Below are positions 1 to 7,274 of a stretch of 63,950 bases of DNA, in pieces (position 1 is the first letter of the stretch; the number at the start of each line of letters is the position of its first letter). This stretch comes from an uncultured Clostridium sp. Its GTDB lineage: Bacteria > Bacillota > Clostridia > Lachnospirales > Lachnospiraceae. The notes beneath the pieces are model-generated. The model ran no database searches and had not been told where the DNA came from. It saw nothing but the letters and a program-made list of their open reading frames with translations. The translations under genes were made by a program, and so were the position numbers. The DNA is taken from contig CANPMS010000008.1 of assembly GCA_947575275.1 (NCBI GenBank), positions 1 through 63,950 on the forward strand, read 5' to 3'.

Positions 1-177
1 TCGGGTTATACTGTGGCTACCCGGAGGATGAAAGCATACTCATTTACAACAAGGAGTGGGAGAAATGTGCAGCAGATTATCCTGCAGGGGAACTGGGTGG
101 AGCAGTGGGGCTTTGAGATTGGCTGCAGCGTGTCTGTGGAGTGTTACCAGAATAATCTGGTTATTTTAAAAGACTGA
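1..177 (+). CDS. SymE-like toxin family protein, 3' part
   Basis: The window opens inside this reading frame, which ends at a TGA at 175-177. The last 40 residues read IILQGNWVEQWGFEIG followed by a short beta-rich end. That matches the I-x-L-x-G-x-W-x-x-x-x-G-F-x-x-G signature of the SymE family, small AbrB-fold proteins of type I toxin-antitoxin systems. An ATG at 28 could be a true start for a protein of about 50 residues, so it may be complete or truncated. No antisense antitoxin RNA could be identified from sequence alone. It precedes a nuclease gene in an accessory region. Family call fairly sure; toxicity is inference. Confidence 0.6.
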   Translation, partial: SGYTVATRRMKAYSFTTRSGRNVQQIILQGNWVEQWGFEIGCSVSVECYQNNLVILKD

Positions 178-181
178 AAAA

Positions 182-210
182 TTTTGTGGTCTGTTCGTAT
201 GAAATATGAT
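182..210 (+). promoter_or_regulatory. Probable sigma-A promoter of the first Rpn-type nuclease
   Basis: TTTTGT (182-187) and TATGAT (205-210) are 17 bp apart and 30 bp before the ATG at 241. The stretch GTGGTYTGTT...AATATGATAAAATA recurs at 3080-3110 in front of the DUF4253 gene with the same internal spacing, so the two genes share an upstream module. Confidence 0.45.
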
Positions 211-240
211 AAAATATCAGTAAAAGCAGGAGGTGAGGCC

Positions 241-1200
241 ATGAATACAGATACTACCATAGCGAAAAACATCCGTGTGGCTGATCAGAAAGCCAGTTAT
301 GATGCGGCCTGCAAGCGGCTGCTTTCGGAAAAGATTATTCTGGCATGGATTATGAAGAACTGCCTGGAAGAATACCGTGACTGTGATGTGGAAGAGATTG
401 CGGAAAAATATATTGAAGGTACACCGCAGGTGGGCGAAGTGGCAGTTGCCCCGGATGAATCCAACCGTGTTTCTATGATACAGGGAGCCGGAAACGAAGA
501 TACTTCTCTGACGGAGGGAACTGTTACCTATGATATCCGCTTTCTTGCGACAGCTCCTGTATCCGGGGAATTGATTCGTTTGATTATCAATATAGAAGCC
601 CAGAATGATTTTTATCCGGGTTATCCGCTGATAAAGAGGGGAATCTATTACTGTAGCCGGATGATTTCCGCCCAATATGGAACAGAGTTTACAAATTCCC
701 ACTATGAGAATATCAAAAAAGTATACAGCATATGGATTTGTATGAATCCGCCAAAGAGCCGTGAAAACAGCATTACCCGTTATTACATTGCGGAAGAAAA
801 TCTGGTGGGCAGTGTAAAGGAACAGAAAGCGGATTATGATTTGATGGCGGCTGTCATGATTTGTCTTGGGAAAGAGGGCGATTCAGGTACGGATTTATTA
901 AAACTGTTGAATGTTCTTCTGTCCACGGAGACAGGTTCACAGGACAAGTGCCAGATATTGGAGGAAGATTTTCATATCAGAATGACTCAGACATTGGAAA
1001 GTGAGGTGTCACTTATGTGTAATTTAAGTAAGGGTGTGGAGGAGAAAGGAATTCAAAAGGGAAGACAAGAAGGAAGACAGGAAGGAATAATAGCTATGGT
1101 ATCAGCATTAAAGGATTTACAAATTGCAGACAGCATTATTCTGAATAAAATTCAGGAAAAGTTTCATTTGGCGGAAGAAACAGCAAAAATGTATTTGTAA
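241..1200 (+). CDS. Rpn family / PD-(D/E)XK nuclease family putative transposase
   Basis: This 319-residue protein starts at the ATG at 241 behind a good ribosome site (AGGAGGTG, 229-236). Its middle carries YDIRF (Asp98) followed by LIINIEAQNDF (Glu119, Gln121), the D...E-x-Q core of the PD-(D/E)XK nucleases of the Rpn (recombination-promoting nuclease) group. The C-terminus has repeated Lys-Gly-Arg-Gln-Glu-Gly units (about 280-295), a charged tail common in this group. Rpn proteins of Escherichia coli are DNA endonucleases that raise RecA-independent recombination and have been linked to phage defence. It sits between a SymE-like gene and a broken recombinase, and a second, divergent Rpn-type gene lies 0.9 kb downstream. 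Family good, exact activity unknown. Confidence 0.75.
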   Translation: MNTDTTIAKNIRVADQKASYDAACKRLLSEKIILAWIMKNCLEEYRDCDVEEIAEKYIEGTPQVGEVAVAPDESNRVSMIQGAGNEDTSLTEGTVTYDIRFLATAPVSGELIRLIINIEAQNDFYPGYPLIKRGIYYCSRMISAQYGTEFTNSHYENIKKVYSIWICMNPPKSRENSITRYYIAEENLVGSVKEQKADYDLMAAVMICLGKEGDSGTDLLKLLNVLLSTETGSQDKCQILEEDFHIRMTQTLESEVSLMCNLSKGVEEKGIQKGRQEGRQEGIIAMVSALKDLQIADSIILNKIQEKFHLAEETAKMYL

Positions 1201-1207
1201 GTATAAC

Positions 1208-1238
1208 AGGCAGAGCATTTACAGATGCTCTACCTTGT
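1208..1238 (+). terminator. Hairpin after the first Rpn gene
   Basis: AGAGCAT (1212-1218) pairs with ATGCTCT (1225-1231), extended by AGG/CCT across one mismatch, and is followed by TTGTTT. It starts 8 bp after the stop codon and fits a weak intrinsic terminator. Confidence 0.5.
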
Positions 1239-1259
1239 TTGACAGAATAATATAGGGAT

Positions 1260-1305
1260 ATTTTTCGCACTTAGGTGTGTTATGGAGAACCATATCATAA
1301 GTAAG
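1260..1305 (+). repeat. 46-bp repeat, copy A (downstream of Rpn gene 1)
   Basis: Begins ATTTTTCGCACTTAGGTGTG. It matches 3005-3050 at 42 of 46 positions, and all four differences are transitions. Weaker similarity (a GAAC...GTTC hairpin) continues for about 20 bp. In both places the repeat lies just after the terminator hairpin of an Rpn-type nuclease gene. There are no coding features of its own. Confidence 0.8.
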
Positions 1306-1361
1306 GGCGAAAAAGAACATAGGTTCTTGAAATTAAAAGAGAATAAGATTTGCATTTTTAA

Positions 1362-1391
1362 CCCCATGGGAGGCAAGCGGCTTCCATGGGG
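1362..1391. other. 11-bp hairpin in the accessory region
   Basis: CCCCATGGGAG (1362-1372) pairs with CTTCCATGGGG (1381-1391) around the loop GCAAGCGG, with one G-T pair. It has no T-run on either side, so it is not a standard terminator. It lies between repeat copy A and the recombinase remnant. Confidence 0.5.
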
Positions 1392-1440
1392 ATTTCCAGG
1401 ACAACAAACCGAAACAAAGACGGCAGTAAACGGAGGCTTA

Positions 1441-1990
1441 CCTATTATGCTTGTGGGAATTGGAAAAAATAAAGGAACCACTGTTTGCCACAGCAATATG
1501 GTACGGGTAGAAAAAGCGAATACGTTTGTATACCATCAACTGGATAAACTGCTAAGCGACGAGAAATTTTTTAAAGAGGTCGTGGAGAGGGTAAATCGGG
1601 AGCATAGAATTTTAAAGAAAAATGCTATAAAAGAACGGGGAGTTCAGGAAAAGAACCAGGAAAAAATCAGGATTCGCCAGCAGAGGAATCATGAGCTATA
1701 TGAGGATGGCGAGATTTCCAGGGAAGAAAGAGATTCCAAAAGAGACTATTCGGGAGATATTAAAAAATTTCAGCAGGATTTTATCCAGCGACATTGACCG
1801 TACTATTCGAAAACGTTTATTACACCTTTTGATTTCAGAGATTACAATCGACCAGTACCGAAATATTGATTCGATTAAATTAAAATTATCGGATGAGCTG
1901 GTTCATTTTTTACAGGGTTATGGCGGCACACCTCCAGACGGTGCGCCGTCTGTTTTTATGTTCCGGGAAGCTGGTTATCCTGAAGGATGA
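1441..1990 (+). pseudogene. Large serine recombinase, C-terminal remnant with frameshift
   Basis: From about 1444 the frame reads KNKGTTVCHSNMVRVEKA, the end of the recombinase zinc ribbon and the start of the long coiled-coil region, and continues to LYEDGEISREE near 1730. The family signal (ITIDQYRNIDSIKLKLSDE, about 1842-1900) then continues in the next frame, so a frameshift lies between about 1735 and 1800. The N-terminal catalytic resolvase domain and the first cysteine pair are missing. Such recombinases integrate phages and conjugative elements; this one is dead. It marks the site of a lost mobile element next to the two Rpn genes. Confidence 0.7.
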
Positions 1991-2027
1991 AAGAGGATAA
2001 AATATCGTGAGACGGGTTCTGGGTGTA

Positions 2028-2056
2028 TTGTAATTGGTCGGGAGACTGTGTATAAT
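2028..2056 (+). promoter_or_regulatory. Sigma-A promoter of the second Rpn-type gene
   Basis: TTGTAA (2028-2033) and TATAAT (2051-2056) are exactly 17 bp apart, about 80 bp upstream of the start codon at 2136. Confidence 0.7.
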
Positions 2057-2135
2057 AGGGTTAAAGGATATAAAGACTATGAGACATACAAAGTTTTCCG
2101 GCAGTCATTTATGGGAAGAAAGCAGGTAGTTAATT

Positions 2136-2945
2136 ATGGAAAACATAGAGGCAAAGCAGATAAAATGGGAAGAATTAAGCATATCCAATGATTTTCTGTT
2201 CGGAAAGGTTATGCAGAATCCGGAGTTATGCAAAGAATTATTACAGAGGATTCTTCCGGATTTGAAGATTGACCGTATTGAGTATCCAGAATTGCAGAAA
2301 AGTATTAACATGGATATGGATGCCCGTAGTGTAAGACTGGATGTATATGTAAAGGATGAGAAAGAGGTTGTTTATGACATTGAAATGCAGGTAAGCAATA
2401 CAAAGGAACTTCCTAAGAGAAGCCGGTATTATCAGAGCATGCTTGACCTGCAGCTTATTGATAAAGGGCAGCTTTATGATGAGTTAAAGAGAAGCTATGT
2501 TATATTTATCTGTCCATTCGATTCATATGGAAAAGGACGGCATATTTACACCTTTGAAAATATCTGTAAAGAAGACAGCAGTATTTCCATGGGAGATGAG
2601 GCGGTAAAGATATTTCTCAATGCAAAAGGAACCCTGGATGATGTCAGTGATGAATTAAAGGCATTTCTTGATTATGTGGCAGGGAAAAAGCCAAAGGATG
2701 CCTATGTAGAGAGGCTGGAAGAAGCTGTAAGAGAGGCCAAAAAGAATAGAGAATGGAGGCATGAGTATATGACATTGTTAATGAGAGACCAGGAGAATGT
2801 GAAAATTGGTGAAAAACGTGGAGAAGAAAAAATGCTTTTGTTAATGGAAAGATTGATAGAAGATAAGCGTTTTGATGATATTGCAAGGATAAAGACGGAT
2901 AACAGCTATCGTCAGAAATTATATTTGGAATATCATATAATTTAG
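2136..2945 (+). CDS. Rpn family recombination-promoting nuclease / putative transposase
   Basis: The 269-residue product opens with SISNDFLFGKVMQNPELCKE, the typical N-terminus of this family ('F-x-x-x-F-x-K-V-M'). The nuclease core follows: RLDVYV (Asp69) and YDIEMQV (Glu83, Gln85). A middle segment, IFICPFDSYGKGRHIYTFEN, is also conserved in the family, and the C-terminus is a charged helical region. It has its own sigma-A promoter and a hairpin 15 bp after the stop. The ribosome site is modest (GCAGG, about 10 bp before ATG). It is only distantly similar to the Rpn-type gene at 241, so the pair is not a recent tandem duplication. Expected role: DNA endonuclease of accessory DNA. Confidence 0.85.
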   Translation: MENIEAKQIKWEELSISNDFLFGKVMQNPELCKELLQRILPDLKIDRIEYPELQKSINMDMDARSVRLDVYVKDEKEVVYDIEMQVSNTKELPKRSRYYQSMLDLQLIDKGQLYDELKRSYVIFICPFDSYGKGRHIYTFENICKEDSSISMGDEAVKIFLNAKGTLDDVSDELKAFLDYVAGKKPKDAYVERLEEAVREAKKNREWRHEYMTLLMRDQENVKIGEKRGEEKMLLLMERLIEDKRFDDIARIKTDNSYRQKLYLEYHII

Positions 2946-2959
2946 AAAAAGGAATCACA

Positions 2960-2988
2960 GGGCAGGACAGTTTAAAAGTGTTCTGCCC
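2960..2988 (+). terminator. Hairpin after the second Rpn gene
   Basis: GGGCAGGACA (2960-2969) pairs with TGTTCTGCCC (2979-2988), a 10-bp stem with one G-T pair. It is followed by GAAATAATAC rather than a T-run, so termination may be partial. Confidence 0.5.
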
Positions 2989-3004
2989 GAAATAATACTA
3001 TGAG

Positions 3005-3050
3005 ATTTTTCGCATTTAGGTATGTTATGGAGAACCGTATCATAAGTGAG
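3005..3050 (+). repeat. 46-bp repeat, copy B (downstream of Rpn gene 2)
   Basis: Partner of 1260-1305, 42/46 identical, starting ATTTTTCGCATTTAGGTATG. It again follows the terminator hairpin of an Rpn-type gene. About 30 bp further on begins the promoter-like module (3076-3104) that is shared with the first Rpn gene. Confidence 0.8.
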
Positions 3051-3131
3051 AGAAAAGAAACGGATGTTCTAAAAATATAGTGGTTTGTTAGAGGGGAATA
3101 TGATAAAATACAGGCAGAAGGAGGAGAACAG

Positions 3132-3946
3132 ATGGGTATCTTTGATAAATGGAAAAGGAATAAGCAGAAAAAACCTGCAGTTGATGTAATGCGGGGAGGT
3201 AATGAATTAACTTTGGAACAGGCGAGCCCAGTTACCCAAAGTATTGTTGTGCAGCTAGGCTACCCATATCAGATTTTTCAACGGAAGCAAGTTATGAAGA
3301 CGTGATGGAGGCGTATGGACAGGCAATGCTGCAGGGAAAACAGGAAGGTTTTACACCTGTATTGGTTCCGTCAGATGATGTATTAGATGAGTATCTTGGT
3401 ATATTAAAGGATGATGAGTATACCTTGGAGGATATTTTAAAGACTGAGCTGGAATCTGGCGAGGAGCTGCTTAAAAAGCGTTTTGAAGAGTACACAGGTG
3501 ATGAAGCAGATGAATTTGACATGGAAGAATTCATGGGTGGATTTGATGGTGTGCCAGAGGTGGTTGATAGTTATATTGCTTTTCGGGAATATCAGTCCAA
3601 TAGAATCGTAGAAACAATATTGCTAAAGGTTCCAACGACTAAGCCGTGGGAACTGGTGGCATATGTGCCGTTTGGCGGATGGAATGAATGTCCCGAAGTT
3701 AAAGAAATGATGGCTGTCTGTAAATATTGGTTTGAGAAATATGGGGCGGTTCCCGTAATCATTTCTCATGATGTAATGGAAATGCGAATACCGACGCCGA
3801 TTGGGGAAAAGGATTCCCTGCAGGTTGCCAAAGAGCATTTTGCATTTACTCCGGACAGAGTGTTTCAGGGCACACGAACAGGGACTTTATCTGAAGTGGC
3901 GGCTTGCATTGCTGCATCTAAAGTATGGTATTTCTGGTGGGATTAA
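3132..3946 (+). pseudogene. DUF4253 domain protein, frameshifted
   Basis: Translation from the ATG at 3132 (ribosome site AAGGAGGAG) gives MGIFDKWKRNKQKK and runs to a TGA at 3303. The continuation, LPISDFSTEASYEDVMEA, is in another frame from about 3260 and ends at 3946. A single-base change near 3255-3270 joins the two into one protein of about 270 residues. The C-terminus (PFGGWNECPEVKE, KYGAVPVIISHDVME, AASKVWYFWWD) is diagnostic of DUF4253. The family has no proven function; members often occur among toxin-immunity genes. Could be a real pseudogene or a sequencing error. Confidence 0.75.
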
Positions 3947-4003
3947 AGTGACCATAAAGTATATACGGCTTTTGGGAAAGAATGTAAAAGAAAGGGAGAA
4001 AGT

Positions 4004-4585
4004 ATGAGTAACAGATTAGTATTAGTAGTTTTGTGTGCAGCATCTATATTGTGTGGTTGTCAGAAAGAGCAGGGAAATGGGAATATCCAGGATAGTTCTA
4101 AAGCGGAGCCCCTTAGTAAGATGGCAGACTTGGACTACGGGGTCTCCATAGAAGAGCTGATAAAGGCGTTCCAGGAGGATTATGCCCGTGCAGCAAATCA
4201 GATGGGGCTTTCTCAGAATCATGATGATTTGGAATATGAAACCAGCGGCGCTTCCGTGGGAGATGGTATGCTGACGATTGGTCTAACAAACAGGCTCAAC
4301 CTGATAGTGAACAAATCCCCAAAACTCAAAATGATATGGTATGCAGGTTATCCAGAGGATAACGAATCATTCTTGCAAGAAATGCAGATCGTATTGATGG
4401 CAGCAGATCAGAATATTTCTGAGGAAGAGGCAAAGACATATGTAGATGAATTATGGACGGAAGCATGGGAAAACCGGAATAATAATCCATCAAGCGTGCA
4501 GAAACATCTGCCAAGTGGTGTGCTGTATAGCTTTTCCATTAATGAAAGGGGGCTGATCTCCTTCCAAATAGCATATCAAAAATAG
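4004..4585 (+). CDS. Putative lipoprotein, unknown function
   Basis: This protein of 193 residues starts at ATG 4004 behind AAAGGGAGAAAGT. Its N-terminus is a lipoprotein signal with lipobox ILCGC (Cys18-19 region), so it should be anchored to the outer face of the membrane. The remainder is acidic and mostly alpha-helical with no family recognised. It contains DLDYGVSIEELIKAFQED and a mid-region rich in polar residues. It is the only intact exported gene in this accessory stretch. It follows the DUF4253 remnant by 57 bp and might have been co-transcribed with it. No function is proposed. Confidence 0.7.
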   Translation: MSNRLVLVVLCAASILCGCQKEQGNGNIQDSSKAEPLSKMADLDYGVSIEELIKAFQEDYARAANQMGLSQNHDDLEYETSGASVGDGMLTIGLTNRLNLIVNKSPKLKMIWYAGYPEDNESFLQEMQIVLMAADQNISEEEAKTYVDELWTEAWENRNNNPSSVQKHLPSGVLYSFSINERGLISFQIAYQK

Positions 4586-4769
4586 AAAAAGATATGGTCC
4601 AGGCGGGGCGGTTTTCTTAGGAGTTGAGTTTATGGTAAACAAGAGTAACATTACCTGAAAATTTTGCCCCTTTTTAAGACCGTGATTGTTATAGGGGAGC
4701 AGAATATGTTATATATAATATGAGGGTTACTCAACACAAATGGGAGGCTCTCATTTAAAAGGAATCGCG

Positions 4770-5174
4770 ATGAAAAAGAGAACAAAAGCACGTGACATTT
4801 TAGAAACAATATGTTGTTGGGGAATAATAATTGCATTCGGATTACTGTTGATACTGGCTTTACTTGTAAGATTTTTAACAGTAATAGATTCATCAATGGA
4901 GTCATTAGTTTTGCGATTAATGGCTGTTGCTTCTGTAATATTTGCAACATGTATATTCATTAACATAAAAATATATGAAAAGCAGGAAAAAGAATATCGT
5001 GATGAATATATAATTGAAATGGTAATAGAAGATAAAACATTTGGCGAAATAAAATTTGAAAAAGATATACTAGAAAATGAATTAACCTGTAAAAGTTTTA
5101 AAATTCCATTTGGAAGATATAATCCAAGAATTAAAATTCATAATATTGTTGGAATGAACTTTCATAAAGGATAA
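4770..5174 (+). CDS. Small membrane protein, unknown
   Basis: The start is taken at the ATG at 4770 (AAAAGGA, 7 bp before it) rather than at the upstream in-frame ATG at 4740, giving 134 residues. After MKKRTKARD there are two hydrophobic segments (about residues 11-35 and 45-65: GIIIAFGLLLILALLV and LRLMAVASVIFATCIFINI). A charged cytoplasmic or external domain of about 65 residues ends FGRYNPRIKIHNIVGMNFHKG. No family was recognised. The base composition is A+T-rich compared with the conserved genes that follow, in keeping with an acquired region. Confidence 0.6.
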   Translation: MKKRTKARDILETICCWGIIIAFGLLLILALLVRFLTVIDSSMESLVLRLMAVASVIFATCIFINIKIYEKQEKEYRDEYIIEMVIEDKTFGEIKFEKDILENELTCKSFKIPFGRYNPRIKIHNIVGMNFHKG

Positions 5175-5263
5175 TAATAATGAGCTGGATTTACTTAGCA
5201 AGCGGCGCGGTAAGAATAGTGCTGGGGAATAAACGGTTTTGCAGGAAGGAGGAATCCACGACA

Positions 5264-5385
5264 GAGGGATTTTTTGAAATCCTCATCGTATTTGTTGGGG
5301 CTGTTGTTTGCCATGTGGATACCTCCTTTTGGTGTTCACTTTATTATAATGGATGGTGCATTATTGTGTCTACCTTTTTAGTATA
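5264..5385 (-). mobile_element. 5' stub of an IS3-family insertion sequence
   Basis: On the minus strand an ATG at 5314-5312 behind AAAGGAGG starts MANNSPNKYDEDFKKSL, the typical beginning of an IS3-type OrfA transposase. The frame then runs into unrelated sequence after 17 residues, near 5264. Upstream on the same strand lies a short leader that ends in TAGACACAATAATG-like sequence near 5385, resembling an IS terminus. Only the left end of the element survives. The stretch 5175-5263 holds nothing else that I can identify. Confidence 0.55.
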
Positions 5386-5455
5386 GATCCAGCTGGCGTT
5401 TTGTGGGAGTGGGCGAAACCAAATGATTTATATAGCATTTTGAAAATATGTGTGG

Positions 5456-5484
5456 TATGATAAGAACAAAAGATAACTTGTTCT
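5456..5484 (+). promoter_or_regulatory. -10 box and operator-like inverted repeat before the cell wall-binding protein
   Basis: TATGAT (5456-5461) is a fair -10. AGAACAA (5463-5469) and TTGTTCT (5478-5484) form a perfect 7-bp inverted repeat across the expected start point, 20 bp before the start codon. This could be a repressor site or a 5' hairpin. No clear -35 is seen. Confidence 0.4.
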
Positions 5485-5503
5485 GTGTTAAGGAGGTTAC
5501 GCG

Positions 5504-6244
5504 ATGAGAGAGACGAGATTTGGGAGACGGATGGCGGTGCTGTGCACTGCGCTGGTTTTGTCCGTGGGCTGTGTTGTAACGTCATGGGCAGCAACACGCC
5601 TTGGCAAGGTACAGGATACCTACTGGGATGAGGATGATATGACAACGGCGCGCTGGGATGAAGTGGAAGATGCCTATCAGTATGAGGTTTATCTGTATCT
5701 GGATGACAGCCATGTAACGACCGTAAAGACGAAAAGAACACATTACAATATGCAGAAAAAGATGACTAAAGGAGGAGAATACACCTTTAAGGTTCGTGCC
5801 CTTCCAAAGGGCAGCTCCAAAAAATCCCAGATTGGTCCATGGTCAGACCTATCGGACAGTACTTATATCGACGAGAGCTTTGCAGAACTGATAAAAGGCG
5901 GAGGCGTTATAGATACAAACAATTCCGGTCCTGGGGTAAACAGCAGCACGGTTGCACAGGGTGCCGCTCAGGAAAACACTTCTGGATGGATTAAGGAGAA
6001 TGACGGGCGATGGTGGTATCGCTCTTCAGACGGAACCTACCCGGTCAATGGCTGGTGGCAGGAGCCGGGAACCGGCATTTGGTACTATTTTGATGCCCAG
6101 GGCTATATGCTTACCGGCTGGATTGACTGGAACGGAAGCCGTTACTACTGCCTGCCTTCGGGGGCAATGGCGACTGGTGACACAATCATTGATGGTATGT
6201 CCTACTCTTTTGATACGTCGGGTGCTCTGCTTATGGGCTCATAG
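5504..6244 (+). CDS. Exported cell wall-binding repeat protein with fibronectin-like domain
   Basis: This 246-residue protein starts at ATG 5504 behind AAGGAGG. Residues 1-30 are a signal peptide (positive start, VLCTALVLSVGCVV, cleavage after SWA). Residues 35-125 look like a fibronectin type III-like domain (RWDEVEDAYQYEVYLY, YTFKVRALPKG). A linker containing SGPGV (141-145) follows. The last 90 residues are choline-binding-type cell wall repeats (GWIKENDGRWWYRSSDG, GWWQEPGTGIWYYFD, GYMLTGWIDWNG). It should attach non-covalently to wall polymers. It sits directly before spoIIIAA and may be vegetative, since a hairpin separates the two. Binding target not known. Confidence 0.85.
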   Translation: MRETRFGRRMAVLCTALVLSVGCVVTSWAATRLGKVQDTYWDEDDMTTARWDEVEDAYQYEVYLYLDDSHVTTVKTKRTHYNMQKKMTKGGEYTFKVRALPKGSSKKSQIGPWSDLSDSTYIDESFAELIKGGGVIDTNNSGPGVNSSTVAQGAAQENTSGWIKENDGRWWYRSSDGTYPVNGWWQEPGTGIWYYFDAQGYMLTGWIDWNGSRYYCLPSGAMATGDTIIDGMSYSFDTSGALLMGS

Positions 6245-6258
6245 CAGGAGCATTTCAT

Positions 6259-6309
6259 GAATAAATCACCCTTCCCCTCATATATATAATATAAGGGGAG
6301 GGGTGATTT
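6259..6309 (+). promoter_or_regulatory. Hairpin and sigma-E-like promoter at the spoIIIAA start
   Basis: AAATCACCCTTCCCCT (6263-6278) pairs with AGGGGAGGGGTGATTT (6294-6309), a 16-bp stem with one G-T pair and a 15-nt loop. The right arm contains the spoIIIAA ribosome site and its GTG start. The loop begins CATATATA (6279-6286), similar to the sigma-E -10 (CATACA-T), with GAATAAA (6259-6265) about 13 bp upstream. For read-through RNA from the wall protein gene the hairpin would act as terminator and mask translation. RNA starting at about 6293 would lack the left arm. The promoter assignment is inference. Confidence 0.55.
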
Positions 6310-7274
6310 TGGATAAACGGGAAGAGCTGGTTAAGATTTTTTCTAAAGATATCAGAACGATTCTAAAGCAGGTTTCAGTTGATTTTGAACAGGTGCAGGA
6401 GATTCGGCTCCGAATCCATGCGCCGCTTCTTATGATCTGTAATAATCGAGAATACTATATTACTCCTGAAGGACATTTAAGCGTACGGGCGGAAGAGGCT
6501 TACCTGGTCACCAGGCAGGCGTTAAAGGAAACCCTTGAATATATGAGCAGCTACTCTCTCTATGCCTTTGAGGAGGAGATGAAGCAGGGATTTATCACGA
6601 TACAGGGTGGTCATAGGATTGGAATTGCCGGAAAGACCATAACGGACGAGCATGGAATCCGCAGCATGAAGTTTATATCCTTTATCAACGTCCGTCTCTC
6701 CCATCAGATAAAAGGATGTGCTTCCATGGTGCTGCCTTATCTTTATGAGGGTGGGGCGGTTCTTCATACATTGATCATATCGCCGCCCAGATGTGGCAAG
6801 ACCACGCTGCTGCGGGATATTATCCGTCAGGTTTCCAATGGAACAAAAGTGGAAGCCGGAGTGACAGTGGGTGTGGTAGACGAGCGTTCAGAAATTGGTG
6901 CATGCTATCAGGGAGTGCCGCAGAATGAGCTGGGAATTCGGACAGACATTCTCGATTGTTGTCCGAAGGTACAGGGTATGATGATGCTGATACGCACCAT
7001 GTCCCCGCAGGTAATTGCGGTGGATGAGATTGGCAGCAGGGAAGATTTGGACGCTATTGAACATGTAATGAATTGCGGATGTAAGCTGATTGCAACCGTT
7101 CATGGCAGCTCCATTGAGGACATTAAGCAAAAGCCCGTTTTGAGAAAATTGGTGATGGAGCGGTGGTTTCAGCGTTACATTATCCTGAATAACCGGGGGA
7201 ATGTGGGTAATGTGGATCAGATTTACGACTCACGTGGCACAAAACTTTATCCTAAGGGGGCGGAACACCTATGA
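6303..7274 (+). CDS. spoIIIAA: Stage III sporulation protein AA (SpoIIIAA ATPase)
   Basis: The product has 323 residues and starts at GTG 6303 directly after AGGGGAGG; a TTG at 6309 is a possible alternative. It has a Walker A motif, SPPRCGKTT (about 160-168), and a Walker B motif, QVIAVDEIG (236-244), of the type II/IV secretion ATPase superfamily. SpoIIIAA is thought to power the SpoIIIA-SpoIIQ channel that the mother cell builds against the engulfed forespore. It is the first gene of a complete eight-gene operon whose members overlap or nearly touch. Length and motifs match the family. Confidence 0.97.
   Translation: MILDKREELVKIFSKDIRTILKQVSVDFEQVQEIRLRIHAPLLMICNNREYYITPEGHLSVRAEEAYLVTRQALKETLEYMSSYSLYAFEEEMKQGFITIQGGHRIGIAGKTITDEHGIRSMKFISFINVRLSHQIKGCASMVLPYLYEGGAVLHTLIISPPRCGKTTLLRDIIRQVSNGTKVEAGVTVGVVDERSEIGACYQGVPQNELGIRTDILDCCPKVQGMMMLIRTMSPQVIAVDEIGSREDLDAIEHVMNCGCKLIATVHGSSIEDIKQKPVLRKLVMERWFQRYIILNNRGNVGNVDQIYDSRGTKLYPKGAEHL

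Noticed and set aside
5180..5386. Possible 68-residue protein on the plus strand
   Set aside because: It runs antisense through the IS3-type left end and has no ribosome site.
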